From an uncultured Marinococcus sp. (lineage in GTDB: Bacteria > Bacillota > Bacilli > Bacillales > Marinococcaceae), in contig NZ_CANLSU010000001.1 of NCBI RefSeq assembly GCF_947493875.1, positions 434,001 through 498,000 on the forward strand: a DNA stretch of 64,000 bases, written 5' to 3'. Made by a program: the position numbers and the translations under genes. Position 1 is the stretch's first letter; every line of letters begins with the position of its first letter. Of this stretch, positions 46,504-55,804 are shown in pieces. The notes under the pieces are model-generated. The model had not been told where the DNA came from. It was given only the letters and a program-made list of their open reading frames with translations, and did no database searches.

Positions 46504-48096
46504 ATGAAAGAAAAATGGAAAGAGTACAGCCAAAAGGCAAAAACGTATTGGGGCAGCCGCAGTAAAAAACAAAAAAGAATATATATTTTTGGCACGACGG
46601 CGATCTTTCTTTTTCTCCTCATCAGCATACTGCTGTTTTCGCGGACAAACTTTGAGCCTCTTTACACCGACCTGGCACCGGAAACAGCAGGAAGCATCAA
46701 AGAGACACTGGACACCCGCGGGGTGAAATATGAAATATCAAATGAAGGGACCACCATCAGTGTGCCAAAGGAGCAGGTGGACGCATTAAAGGTGGATCTG
46801 GCGGCTGAGGGACTTCCGCAGGACGGAGCGATTGACTACAGCTTTATTGAAGATCAGACCGGCTTCGGAATGACGGACAACGAATTTTCCGTTATGGAGC
46901 GGGCGGCGCTCCAGACCGAGCTTGAGGCGCTGATTTCCAACATGGACGCGGTGGAAAGCACTGATGTAATGATCAATATGCCGGAGGAAGCCACATGGGT
47001 GGCCGAGGAGGCCGAAGCAGCTACTGCATCGGTGACCGTTGATTTGAGCGGTACCGGGGAGCTGGATCAGGAGCAGGTGAAAACCCTGTACAACCTGGTA
47101 TCCAAAAGCGTACCTGATCTGCCGGTGGAAAACATTGATATCAGTGATACGAGCATGAACTATTATACATATGAAGAAAACGGGGCGTCCGGCTCAGCGA
47201 TGGATCAATATGAGGACCAGCGTGCGGTTCAGCAGGACATCGAAAAGGATATCCGCCGGGAAGTCCAGCAAATGCTTGGTACCGTGGCCGGGCAAAATAA
47301 AGTGATGGTATCGGTAACGACAGATATCGACTTTACGAAGGAAAACCGGGAAGAAGACCTGGTGGAACCGGTGGATGAAGAGACAATGGAAGGCATTGCC
47401 GTTAGTGCCGAAGAAGTGGCTGAAGCCTATGAGGGCGTGGATCCAGTCGAAGAAGGGGAAGCAGGAGCCGGGGAGGAGGACGTAGCCAACTACCCGGCCG
47501 GTACTGAAGCAGCCGGTGACTCCGAGCGGACCGAGGAGCGAATCAACTACGAAGTGAATCGTATACATAAAGAGATTCAGGAAAGTCCGTACAAGCTGCG
47601 CGACCTCGGTATTCAGGTGATGGTGGAGCCACCGGATCCGGAAGATCCAAATTCTTTAGAACCGGAAACGATGGATAATATGCAGGCGATGCTTGAGACA
47701 GTCATCAGTACGAGCATTGATAAGGAATATCTTGAAGTGGAAGGCGAAGAAATGGATGTGGAAGAAAAAGTCTCTATTTCCTCCCAGACCTTCCTCGGCG
47801 CAGAAGAGATCGATCAGGAAGCGGGCGGTCTGCCGTGGTGGGCGTATGCGTTAATGGCGATCGGAGCTGTTGGCCTTATCCTGTTAGTGGTATGGCTCGT
47901 CCGGCGGAAAAAGCCGGCAGAAGCCAAGGAAGAAACCTTTCAGGCTGCAGAATTTGAACAGCGTGATATCCCGGACCTGGAAAGCAGCCGGGAAATGACC
48001 GAGGAAGAAATGAAACGAAACCAGCTCGAGAAGCTAGCAAAAGAAAAGCCGGAGGAATTTTCAAAGCTGCTTCGTTCCTGGCTGTCCGATGATTAA
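46504..48096 (+). CDS. fliF: Flagellar MS-ring protein FliF
   Basis: 530 residues. Two membrane spans (about 33-53 and 443-465, WWAYALMAIGAVGLILLVVW) bracket the periplasmic ring-building domains: FEPLYTDLAPETAGSI, LPQDGAIDYSFIEDQTGFGMT and KVMVSVTTDID. An acidic, low-complexity insert (about 290-345) and an acidic cytoplasmic tail that binds FliG complete it. The ring houses the export apparatus encoded further on. Confidence 0.96.
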   Translation: MKEKWKEYSQKAKTYWGSRSKKQKRIYIFGTTAIFLFLLISILLFSRTNFEPLYTDLAPETAGSIKETLDTRGVKYEISNEGTTISVPKEQVDALKVDLAAEGLPQDGAIDYSFIEDQTGFGMTDNEFSVMERAALQTELEALISNMDAVESTDVMINMPEEATWVAEEAEAATASVTVDLSGTGELDQEQVKTLYNLVSKSVPDLPVENIDISDTSMNYYTYEENGASGSAMDQYEDQRAVQQDIEKDIRREVQQMLGTVAGQNKVMVSVTTDIDFTKENREEDLVEPVDEETMEGIAVSAEEVAEAYEGVDPVEEGEAGAGEEDVANYPAGTEAAGDSERTEERINYEVNRIHKEIQESPYKLRDLGIQVMVEPPDPEDPNSLEPETMDNMQAMLETVISTSIDKEYLEVEGEEMDVEEKVSISSQTFLGAEEIDQEAGGLPWWAYALMAIGAVGLILLVVWLVRRKKPAEAKEETFQAAEFEQRDIPDLESSREMTEEEMKRNQLEKLAKEKPEEFSKLLRSWLSDD

Positions 48097-48111
48097 AAGG
48101 GGGAGCAGCAA

Positions 48112-49125
48112 TTGCAGAAAAGAAAAGAAACGCTGACTGGTAAACAAAAAGCAGCTGTACTGCTGATTTCATTGGGCCCGGACGTTTCAGCCGAAGTATA
48201 TAAACATCTCCGGGAAGAAGAAATTGAAAAGCTGACGCTTGAAATTGCCAACGTCCGAAAAGTAGAAAGCTCAAAAAAAGAAGAAGTGATGAATGAATTT
48301 CATCAAATAGCGATTGCCCAGGATTACATTTCCCAGGGAGGCATCGGATACGCTAAAAGCGTGCTTGAAAAAGCGCTTGGAGAAGAGGAAGCGATGCATA
48401 TGATCAATCGTCTTACGTCATCTCTGCAGGTAAAGCCGTTTGATTTTGCCCGTAAAGCTGAGCCTTCCCAGGTGCTGAACTTCATTCAAAATGAGCATCC
48501 GCAGACCATCGCTCTTGTGCTTTCCTACTTAGAGCCGGGGCAGGCCGGTCAGATTTTATCGGAGCTGCCTGAGATCCAGCAGACCGATGTGGCCCGGCGT
48601 ATTGCGAAAATGGACCGGACCTCGCCCGAGATCGTAAGCGAAGTGGAGGCAGTGCTCGAGCAAAAGCTTTCCACCTCCGTCACCCAGGACTACACCGAAG
48701 CAGGGGGTATTGAATCCGTCGTGGAGGTGCTGAACGGCGTGGACCGGAGCACGGAAAAAATTATCCTTGAATCTCTGGAGCAGGAGGACCCGGAGCTGGC
48801 CGAGGAAATCAAAAAGCGCATGTTTGTATTTGAAGACGTTGTGGCGCTTGATAACCGCTCGATTCAGCGGGTGGTGCGCGACGTCAATAACGATGACCTT
48901 CAGCTTGCGCTGAAGGTAGCCAGTGAGCAGGTGAAAGAAGTCGTTTTCCAGAACATGTCCCAGCGGATGGCCGAAACATTCCAGGAAGAAATGGAATTCA
49001 TGGGCCCGGTACGGCTGCGTGATGTCGAAGAAGCCCAGTCGAGAATTGTCGGTATTATCCGCAGACTCGAAGAAACGGGGGAAATTGTAATTGCCCGCGG
49101 CGGAGGAGATGATGTCATTGTCTAA
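48112..49125 (+). CDS. fliG: Flagellar motor switch protein FliG
   Basis: 337 residues, starting with TTG behind AAGGGGGAG. Torque-generating rotor protein. N-terminal FliF-binding domain (KLTGKQKAAVLLISLG-like start), middle domain with EHPQTIALVLSYL (the EHPQ motif) and C-terminal domain with the charged ridge that faces the stators (LDNRSIQRVVRDVNNDDLQLALK). It overlaps fliH by 17 bases. Confidence 0.96.
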   Translation: MQKRKETLTGKQKAAVLLISLGPDVSAEVYKHLREEEIEKLTLEIANVRKVESSKKEEVMNEFHQIAIAQDYISQGGIGYAKSVLEKALGEEEAMHMINRLTSSLQVKPFDFARKAEPSQVLNFIQNEHPQTIALVLSYLEPGQAGQILSELPEIQQTDVARRIAKMDRTSPEIVSEVEAVLEQKLSTSVTQDYTEAGGIESVVEVLNGVDRSTEKIILESLEQEDPELAEEIKKRMFVFEDVVALDNRSIQRVVRDVNNDDLQLALKVASEQVKEVVFQNMSQRMAETFQEEMEFMGPVRLRDVEEAQSRIVGIIRRLEETGEIVIARGGGDDVIV

Positions 49126-49861
49126 CGTATTTCGCACGCACCTCAGCGCAGAGCATCGAACCATAGCGCCGAGAAAAATCGTGTATGAAGAAACACCCCC
49201 TCAGGCAGACGAGCATTTTCTCAAGCAGCGCCGGGCCGAACAGTTAAAGGAACAGGCCGCTCGGCTGCACGAGCAGGCCGAACAGGCTTGGAAGGAAACA
49301 CAGGAAAAAATCAGACAGGAAGAAATTGAGGCTCAAAACCGTATCGCTGCATGGGCTGAGGAAGCCAAACAACAAGGATACGAAGAAGGTTTTAAGAGCG
49401 GGGAGGAGAAAGGATTCGAAGCGTGGCAGGAACAGATTAGCCACGCCGGGCGGATCATAGAGTCTGCGGAACAGGCTTTTCACGAACGCCTGAATGAAGC
49501 CGAACCGACGGTGGTCGATATCGCGGTGCAGGCACTTGAAAAAATGCTTGGCCCGGAATGGCTGCCGGATGAACACTGGCGGATGCAGCTCTCGACTGCA
49601 GTCAGCTCCCTGCGCGAGCAGGGCAATATCCGTGTGCTCGTCAGCGCCGGTGACTATGAAGATGTGCGAATGTACAAAGAGGAGCTGCAGAGTGCGGCGG
49701 GAAGCGACCAGAAGGTGACCATTTATCCGGATACGCAGATGAAAGAGCGGCAGTGCGTGCTCGAAACGGATTTTGGAAAACTCGACGTTTCCCTGGATAC
49801 CCAGCTCCAGGAATTGAAAAAACAGCTGCAGGCTGTCGTGAAAGAAGGCATGCCGGTATGA
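49109..49861 (+). CDS. fliH: Flagellar export ATPase regulator FliH
   Basis: 250 residues. Long charged coiled coil (about 40-120, rich in E, Q, A and K), then a V-ATPase subunit E-like C-terminal domain (about 130-245). It holds FliI inactive and links it to the C ring. Tandem ATGs at 49109 and 49112 and a TTG at 49118 follow GGAGGAG closely; MMSLSNVF from 49109 fits the B. subtilis N-terminus best. The stop overlaps the fliI start (ATGA). Confidence 0.9.
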   Translation: MMSLSNVFRTHLSAEHRTIAPRKIVYEETPPQADEHFLKQRRAEQLKEQAARLHEQAEQAWKETQEKIRQEEIEAQNRIAAWAEEAKQQGYEEGFKSGEEKGFEAWQEQISHAGRIIESAEQAFHERLNEAEPTVVDIAVQALEKMLGPEWLPDEHWRMQLSTAVSSLREQGNIRVLVSAGDYEDVRMYKEELQSAAGSDQKVTIYPDTQMKERQCVLETDFGKLDVSLDTQLQELKKQLQAVVKEGMPV

Positions 49862-51174
49862 GAGCAGAGCACGCAGCAAAACAAATGAAACAGATGTCTC
49901 TGTATCGTTCTTACGGAAGTGTGGAGCGGGTGATTGGATTAATGGTGGAGTCGCGCGGCCCGAAAACAAACGTCGGTGATATCTGCTACATATACGGTGT
50001 CGGAACCGACGCCTCCACGGCCGCTGAAGTAGTTGGTTTCCGACAGGAATACGTGCTGCTCATGCCGCTTGAGTCATTAAAAAATATCAGCCCGGGGTGC
50101 ACAGTCGAAGCCACCGGAAAACCACTGAAAATCAAGGCAGGGGCTGGCCTTATCGGACGTGTGTTAAACGGTATGGGAGAACCGATTGATCATCAAAAGC
50201 TTCCGGAAGGGCTGGTCAGCGTTTCTTCGGATGCAGCCCCGCCGGCGCCGCTTGACCGGCCGAGAATTACAAACGTTATGCCAACGGGTGTGAGAGTAAT
50301 TGACAGTCTGCTCACGATGGGCGAGGGCCAGCGTATAGGTATCTTTGCCGGAAGTGGTGTCGGAAAAAGCACCCTGCTTTCGATGATCACACGCTACACA
50401 GAAGCCGATATTAACATTATCGCCCTTATCGGGGAGCGCGGGCGTGAGGTGCGCGACTTTATCGAACGCGACCTCGGGGAAGAAGGCATGGCCAAGTCGG
50501 TGCTGGTGGTGGCAACCTCGGATCAGCCGGCCTCGATGCGGATCCAGGGTGCCTACACGGCGACTGCCATTGCCGAATATTTTCGCTCCAAAGGAAAAAA
50601 GGTCAATTTCATGATGGATTCCATCACCCGGTTTGCGATGGCTAGAAGAGAAATTGGCCTTGCGATCGGCGAACCTCCGACAACCAAGGGCTATCCGCCC
50701 TCAGTTTTTGCCCTACTGCCGGGACTGCTTGAGCGGACGGGGACAAGTAAAGAAGGTTCAATTACTGCTTTTTATACCGTGCTTGTTGACGGGGATGACA
50801 TGAATGAGCCGATTGCCGATGCCGTACGCGGTATTCTTGACGGCCACTTTGTTCTTGAACGGTCACTTGCCAATAAAAATCATTTTCCGGCCATTGACGT
50901 GCTTCAAAGCGTCAGCCGGGTAATGTCAGAAATTACGAATGAAGCCCATCAGGAGGCGGCTTCAAAGGTGAAGGGCTGGCTTGCAGCTTACCGGGAAGCG
51001 GAGGACCTTATACGAATCGGTGCCTACCGCAAAGGCAGCTCCCGGGAAACCGATGAGGCACTGGAAAAATTAGCTGCTGTTGAAGCGCTTATCCAGCAGC
51101 GGCCGATGGAAGCATCCACGATGGAACAGACGCTGCAAAGGCTGCAAAATGTTATGGAGAAAGGAGCATCCTGA
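49858..51174 (+). CDS. fliI: Flagellar type III export ATPase FliI
   Basis: 438 residues. F1-beta-like ATPase that drives and orders substrate entry. Walker A FAGSGVGKSTLL, Walker B region FMMDSITRFAMARREIGLAIGEPPTTKGYPPS, and the C-terminal ALEKLAAVEALIQQ segment. ATG 49858 overlaps the fliH stop; the upstream extension to 49753 lies inside fliH in another frame and is rejected. Its own stop overlaps fliJ. Confidence 0.96.
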   Translation: MRAEHAAKQMKQMSLYRSYGSVERVIGLMVESRGPKTNVGDICYIYGVGTDASTAAEVVGFRQEYVLLMPLESLKNISPGCTVEATGKPLKIKAGAGLIGRVLNGMGEPIDHQKLPEGLVSVSSDAAPPAPLDRPRITNVMPTGVRVIDSLLTMGEGQRIGIFAGSGVGKSTLLSMITRYTEADINIIALIGERGREVRDFIERDLGEEGMAKSVLVVATSDQPASMRIQGAYTATAIAEYFRSKGKKVNFMMDSITRFAMARREIGLAIGEPPTTKGYPPSVFALLPGLLERTGTSKEGSITAFYTVLVDGDDMNEPIADAVRGILDGHFVLERSLANKNHFPAIDVLQSVSRVMSEITNEAHQEAASKVKGWLAAYREAEDLIRIGAYRKGSSRETDEALEKLAAVEALIQQRPMEASTMEQTLQRLQNVMEKGAS

Positions 51175-51632
51175 TGTCCTACCAATTTTCTTTAGAACAG
51201 CTGCTGCAGCTGAGGGACCGCGAAAAAGACCAAAAAGTAAAATCCTATAATGAAGCAGTGGACCAGTTTGAACAGAAAGCCGGCGCCCTGTATGAAATGC
51301 TTCGTTCCAAAGAGCACGCAGAGGATATAAACCGGGAGAAAATGACCCGGGGAGTGACAGTCCGGGAGCTTCGCCAGCAGGAAAAAATGCTGCATATGTA
51401 TGAGCGGGAAGCAATCGTTCTCGAAGAAGCGGTGAGTAAGGCCAGATGGATGATGCAGCGTGAAGAGAAAGCGATGCAGGAAGCATGGCGCGAAAACCGG
51501 AAGCTTGAACTGATGAAGGAAAAAGAAGAAGCAAAACATGTGGAAAAAATAAAGCGGAGCGAGCGTATGGCCATGGATGACACGGCCGTACAGATGTATC
51601 TTCAGAAGCAGACGGTGCAGCATTATGGCTAA
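51174..51632 (+). CDS. fliJ: Flagellar export chaperone FliJ
   Basis: 152 residues, almost entirely a charged coiled coil (start MSYQFSLEQLLQLRDREKDQ). It sits like a central stalk in the FliI ring and escorts substrates. ATG overlaps the fliI stop by one base. The end overlaps motE by 8 bases. Confidence 0.92.
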   Translation: MSYQFSLEQLLQLRDREKDQKVKSYNEAVDQFEQKAGALYEMLRSKEHAEDINREKMTRGVTVRELRQQEKMLHMYEREAIVLEEAVSKARWMMQREEKAMQEAWRENRKLELMKEKEEAKHVEKIKRSERMAMDDTAVQMYLQKQTVQHYG

Positions 51633-52179
51633 AAAAGAAAAGAAAAAAGGCGGTTTTTTTCAATGGTTTTTCATGCTGTTTCTTATTCCGCTTCTTTTCG
51701 CCGTCGTGCTTTCGGTGGCTGTTATGTCCTTTATGGGCATAAACGTCACTCAGCTCGGCCAGGACGTAGTGAAGTCGGTCATTGGCAGCGAGGAAAGTGC
51801 AGATGACGCCGGGGCCTCCGGTGAAGAGCTTGAAGCCAAGGAAGAAGAAATCGTCGAACTGCAGCAGCGGCTTGATGAACGGGAGCAGGAGCTGCGCAGC
51901 GTGGAAGAAGAGCTTGAGGAGCTGACGCTTGAAACAGAATCAGAAGAGAATAGTGAAGAAGAAGAAAGCAGTGGGAATACCGGTTCAGTCCAGAAAATAT
52001 ACGGGGAAATGAAACCGGCGACTGCGGCAGCGGTGCTCGGACAGCAGGAAACAGAAGTCATTGTTCAGCAGCTGTATTCACTGCAGCCGGAGGAACAGGC
52101 CGCCATACTCGAAGAAATGGATGAGGAGCTTGCTGCTTCCGTTGTTTCGGGAATTGAAGGCCTTGACCTGGAGCAGTAG
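51625..52179 (+). CDS. ylxF: MotE/YlxF-type flagellar operon membrane protein
   Basis: 184 residues. Lys-rich N-terminus, one membrane span (about 12-35, FFMLFLIPLLFAVVLSVAVM), an acidic coiled coil (about 63-110) and a C-terminal MgtE-N-like helical domain (about 128-184, KIYGEMKPATAAAVL). This layout is that of the MotE chaperone family and of B. subtilis YlxF, which lies in the same slot between fliJ and fliK. ATG 51625 lies inside fliJ, with a weak ribosome site, so coupling is likely. Confidence 0.85.
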   Translation: MAKKEKKKGGFFQWFFMLFLIPLLFAVVLSVAVMSFMGINVTQLGQDVVKSVIGSEESADDAGASGEELEAKEEEIVELQQRLDEREQELRSVEEELEELTLETESEENSEEEESSGNTGSVQKIYGEMKPATAAAVLGQQETEVIVQQLYSLQPEEQAAILEEMDEELAASVVSGIEGLDLEQ

Positions 52180-52195
52180 AAGAAAGGAGGAGGCT

Positions 52196-53983
52196 ATGGA
52201 AACAGCAATCACCGGCCGGTCACCGGCCCAGTTGACCGGCGCGCCTTTGTCCGGGCAGGCAGGAAGCAGTTCATCAGCTTTTGCAGCGTTATTCGCAGGA
52301 GCAGCTGCGCTTGCGGAAAGACAACCGGCAGAGGAAAAAGGGCCGGGAAACGCCCTGCCTTCAGCTGAACAAATAATGGAAGCGATCGACTCGCATCCCG
52401 AAGCAATCAACGCCCTGATGAAGCAGTATCCGGAGCTTGAAGAAGCAGTGATGTATATTGCAGAGCTCATACTTGAGGAGCAGGGCGGCAGGACAGCAGT
52501 ACCGGGAGATACGCTCGAAGAAATGCCCAAGGAAAAGGATAATGTGTTCACGAAGCTTGCCGCTGCCCTGCATTCCCCACATGCAGAAGTATCGGCAGAC
52601 ATACATGCCGGACCGGGTGAAGTGAAGCCTGAATCCCTGGGGAGCACCAATGAAGAGCGGGAAGTGAAATCAGAACTGCCTGTGCCTGAGCAGCTGGCGG
52701 CCCGGTTTAATGACCTTGCTCCCAGCGAAAAGCAGGCGATACAGACGGCAGCAGTAAAGCTGCAGAAGGCCGCTGGGCCGCTGCTTTCTAAAGCTCTGGC
52801 GGGAGAGGAAAAGGCGGCAGAACTTTTTACGAACCAATTGAGTGAGCTGACTGAACTGCTTTCAAAAGTTTTACCAGAAAGCTCAGGAAAAGCCCGACCG
52901 GAAGCTGCTCTTATCGCTGCAGCAGTAGCTGCCGAAGCTCTGGTGCAGGGAAATGGAATGAAGGATAAAACGGGAGATATTCAGCCGGAGCGGAACGCAT
53001 CTCAAAAAGTAATATCCCGAATTGAAAAGCTGGAGATTTTGTTTCCAGAAAAACCTCCGCAAGTGCGGCAGCTTATTTCATACCTGAAGCAGCATCAAGA
53101 AGCCGAACGCAGTGCAGATCCGCGTCCCCAGTGGCTGCCGCAGATGCCTGCTGGGTGGATGAGCCCTGCAGCCGGGAAGGAACCGTCTGCAGATGACGCC
53201 GCCCAGGCGGTAAAACACGACCTGCAGCAGTGGCAGAAATATCTCAGTGGACGGGAACAGGCAGGCAACTGGGTACCTAAAGCGCTTCAGCCGTCCGCTG
53301 GAGAACAGCCGGAAAAGCAGCTGACGGCGTTTATCCAAAACCTTTCAGCTCTGGTGAAAAAGCAGCTGCCATTGTCTTTAACAGCAAAGGACAGTAAGAG
53401 CGAAGCTTTTGCTGAGCAGCTTGAGCAGATTCTTCAGAGCATCCGCGGCGAAGGAGGGAATGCTTCAGCTTCCCCAGCGCCAGCAGCTGGCTCGGGAGAG
53501 GCGAGAACGCTTCAGCCGGACACGCCGCTTGTGATCCGGATCCCGCCGGCATCTGAAGGAAATCAGCGACAGGCCGAATTTTTAAAGCAGTTTCAGCAGA
53601 CGCTTGGCACTATGAACGCCGCCCAGCTGAAAAACGGGGCCTCCTATACGATTCGTCTTCACCCTGAACATCTGGGCAGGCTCGATGTGAAGCTTACGAA
53701 AATCGAAGGACAATGGACCGCCCAGCTGATTACAACCTCCAAAGGGGCGCAGGAGCTTGTGGAAGGCAGCATCCATCAGCTGAGACATTCCTTCCTCCAG
53801 CAGAACCTTCAGGTGGAACGCATCGAGGTAGCCGAGCACCCGGACTTCTATAAAGAAGAGGAACAGAAAGAAGACCCTGAAGAACAGCCGGAAACGTTAA
53901 ATGTCCAGGAGGATTCTTCAGAAGAGGAAGAACGCTCGTTTGAAGATATTTTACAGCAGCTTTCAGTCAACGAACGAATTTAA
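52196..53983 (+). CDS. fliK: Flagellar hook-length control protein FliK
   Basis: 595 residues, longer than the B. subtilis protein, with a variable Ala/Gln/Glu-rich ruler region (about 1-470). The conserved C-terminal domain (about 480-570) has YTIRLHPEHLGRLDVKL and LRHSFLQQNLQVERIEV, which act on FlhB to switch export from hook to filament proteins. The tail is very acidic. AAAGGAGGAGG precedes ATG 52196; the upstream frame to 52061 lies in ylxF and is rejected. Confidence 0.93.
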   Translation: METAITGRSPAQLTGAPLSGQAGSSSSAFAALFAGAAALAERQPAEEKGPGNALPSAEQIMEAIDSHPEAINALMKQYPELEEAVMYIAELILEEQGGRTAVPGDTLEEMPKEKDNVFTKLAAALHSPHAEVSADIHAGPGEVKPESLGSTNEEREVKSELPVPEQLAARFNDLAPSEKQAIQTAAVKLQKAAGPLLSKALAGEEKAAELFTNQLSELTELLSKVLPESSGKARPEAALIAAAVAAEALVQGNGMKDKTGDIQPERNASQKVISRIEKLEILFPEKPPQVRQLISYLKQHQEAERSADPRPQWLPQMPAGWMSPAAGKEPSADDAAQAVKHDLQQWQKYLSGREQAGNWVPKALQPSAGEQPEKQLTAFIQNLSALVKKQLPLSLTAKDSKSEAFAEQLEQILQSIRGEGGNASASPAPAAGSGEARTLQPDTPLVIRIPPASEGNQRQAEFLKQFQQTLGTMNAAQLKNGASYTIRLHPEHLGRLDVKLTKIEGQWTAQLITTSKGAQELVEGSIHQLRHSFLQQNLQVERIEVAEHPDFYKEEEQKEDPEEQPETLNVQEDSSEEEERSFEDILQQLSVNERI

Positions 53984-53999
53984 AGGAGGTGAACATACG

Positions 54000-54482
54000 G
54001 TGAGTACGATTACAGATAATATGCAGCTGAACAGCGCTTCGAACACCAAAACCCCCTTTGCCGCTGAAAACAGTAACGGCAATATGGATAAAGATGATTT
54101 TTTAAAGCTGCTCATTACCCAACTGCAGAACCAGAATCCGCTTGAGCCGATGAATGATACCGAATACGTCTCACAGATTGCCAACTTCAGTACGCTTGAA
54201 CAGATGAACAATATGAATAAATCGATGGAGCAGTCGACACAATTTATGGCGCAGGACGCCCTGATGCAGCTGAGCGGTTTGATCGGCCAGGATGTAACAT
54301 GGCAGACGCTCGTAAACGCGAATACTCCAAATGAAGATGTGCAGACAGGCCGCAACGAAATTATGTCGGTGAAAAAAGACACGCAGGGAAACATAATGGT
54401 TGAGCTTGACTCCGGCCGCTGGATTGATGGCAGGCAGGTGGTGAACATCGGGGAAGACGAGGCGACTTCAGAGGAAAGCTGA
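54000..54482 (+). CDS. flgD: Flagellar hook assembly scaffold FlgD
   Basis: 160 residues, GTG start behind the ideal site AAAGGAGGTGA (53982-53992). The N-terminal FlgD motif KDDFLKLLITQLQNQNPLEPM and DTEYVSQIANFSTLEQM are intact. It caps the growing hook. Short form lacking an extended C-terminal Ig-like part, as in B. subtilis relatives. Confidence 0.94.
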   Translation: MSTITDNMQLNSASNTKTPFAAENSNGNMDKDDFLKLLITQLQNQNPLEPMNDTEYVSQIANFSTLEQMNNMNKSMEQSTQFMAQDALMQLSGLIGQDVTWQTLVNANTPNEDVQTGRNEIMSVKKDTQGNIMVELDSGRWIDGRQVVNIGEDEATSEES

Positions 54483-54500
54483 TACGGAGGAAGGAACAGC

Positions 54501-54881
54501 ATGGATTATTCAAAGGTGCACAACTATGCCAGAATGCCGGTTCCGTCTAGTACAGCCAACACCCCGCGACCGGAAAAACAGCAGGACGGCTCATTTGCCA
54601 CGCTGCTGCAGAACGAGCTGAAAGTCCCGGATGTCAAAATCAGCAAGCACGCTGCCAAACGAATGGAAGAAAGAAATGTTCATATTAAAAGCGCGGACTG
54701 GGAGCAGATGCAGGTGAAGCTAGGTGAGGCAGCGGAAAAAGGCGTCAAAGAATCCGTCGTGGTATTCCCGGAAGCGGCACTGGTGGTAAACGCAGAGAAC
54801 CGGACTATTATTACAGCAATGTCAAAGCAGGAAGCAGCAAACCATACATTCACTAATATTGACGGCGTTATATTTATGTAA
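54501..54881 (+). CDS. Flagellar operon protein of the TIGR02530 type
   Basis: 126 residues. Conserved segment VKISKHAAKRMEERNVHIKS followed by VVVFPEAALVVNAENRTIITAM, which I recognise as the flagellar operon protein family of Firmicutes found between flgD and the hook gene (TIGR02530). Function unknown; no signal peptide or membrane span. AGGAAGG precedes the ATG. Confidence 0.8.
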   Translation: MDYSKVHNYARMPVPSSTANTPRPEKQQDGSFATLLQNELKVPDVKISKHAAKRMEERNVHIKSADWEQMQVKLGEAAEKGVKESVVVFPEAALVVNAENRTIITAMSKQEAANHTFTNIDGVIFM

Positions 54882-54953
54882 AAGGCTTGACCGCAAGGAG
54901 GCCTGGGCCCCCGACAGACAGACGGGACCCGCTTAAACCAAAGGAGGAATACG

Positions 54954-55751
54954 ATGCTACGCTCTATGTATTCAGGAATCGCAGGAATGAAGAACTTTCA
55001 GCAGAAACTGGACGTTATCAGCAACAATATCGCAAACGTCAATACCCAGGGGTTTAAAAAAGGACGCCCGACATTTCAGGATATGATGAGCCAGCAGACC
55101 GGATCAGCTGCAGCAGCTGAAGGTGGACGTGGCGGTGTGAACGCAAAACAAGTGGGAATCGGAAGCGAAATGGGCAGTATTGATACGGTTGATACGCAGG
55201 GTAGTCTGCAAAATACCGGCCGTGAACTCGATCTGGCTATTTCCGGATCCGGGTATTTCCGCCTGCAGAATCCTACCGAAGAGGGAGAGAGCTACACAAG
55301 AGCTGGTAACTTCTATCTTGATGATAATGGAGACATGGTGAACGCTGAAGGGCTATATGTGTTAAACACAGATGGAGGCACTATTAATATTGATCAGGAA
55401 GCGCGAAGCTTCAGTATCGATGATGTGGGCAACGTTAATATTGTCGATGAGAACAATGTAACAGAAACAGTGGCTCAAATCGGTATGGCTACATTTGCAA
55501 ACCCGGGAGGACTTGAAAAATCAGGCGGAAACGTTTACCGTCCGTCATTAAATTCGGGCGATGCTAACAATATCGTTCCAGGTGAAAACGGAGCTGGGGA
55601 AATTGTAGCTGGTGCCCTTGAAATGTCCAACGTTGACCTTTCCGAGGAGTTTACGGAAATGATCACCGCCCAGCGCGGGTTCCAGGCGAATACGCGTGGT
55701 ATTACGACAGCAGATGAAGTGCTGCAGGAGCTGCTCAACATCAAACGGTAA
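54954..55751 (+). CDS. flgE: Flagellar hook protein FlgE (often annotated FlgG)
   Basis: 265 residues, nearly the B. subtilis hook protein length (264). N-terminal rod/hook motif GIAGMKNFQQKLDVISNNIANVNT; middle ELDLAISGSGYFRLQNPTEEG; C-terminal EMITAQRGFQANTRGITTADE. In this short Bacillus form the hook protein resembles FlgG, so databases use both names. AAAGGAGG precedes the ATG. Confidence 0.93.
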   Translation: MLRSMYSGIAGMKNFQQKLDVISNNIANVNTQGFKKGRPTFQDMMSQQTGSAAAAEGGRGGVNAKQVGIGSEMGSIDTVDTQGSLQNTGRELDLAISGSGYFRLQNPTEEGESYTRAGNFYLDDNGDMVNAEGLYVLNTDGGTINIDQEARSFSIDDVGNVNIVDENNVTETVAQIGMATFANPGGLEKSGGNVYRPSLNSGDANNIVPGENGAGEIVAGALEMSNVDLSEEFTEMITAQRGFQANTRGITTADEVLQELLNIKR

Positions 55752-55775
55752 CTAATGAATGAAATCGGGGGAGAC

Positions 55776-55795
55776 AGGGGCGCAGCGCTGCCCCT
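55776..55795 (+). other. Hairpin in front of swrD
   Basis: AGGGGC pairs with GCCCCT (55776-55781 with 55790-55795) in a GC-rich stem. It lies between a GGGGGAG site (55767-55772) and the swrD start at 55805; no T run follows, so it is not a terminator. Confidence 0.6.
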
Positions 55796-55804
55796 CAATT
55801 AATT

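Noticed and set aside
47370-47540. Low-complexity acidic stretch in FliF as a possible frameshift or insertion
   Set aside because: The frame is continuous, and an acidic variable insert at this place is usual in Bacillus FliF.
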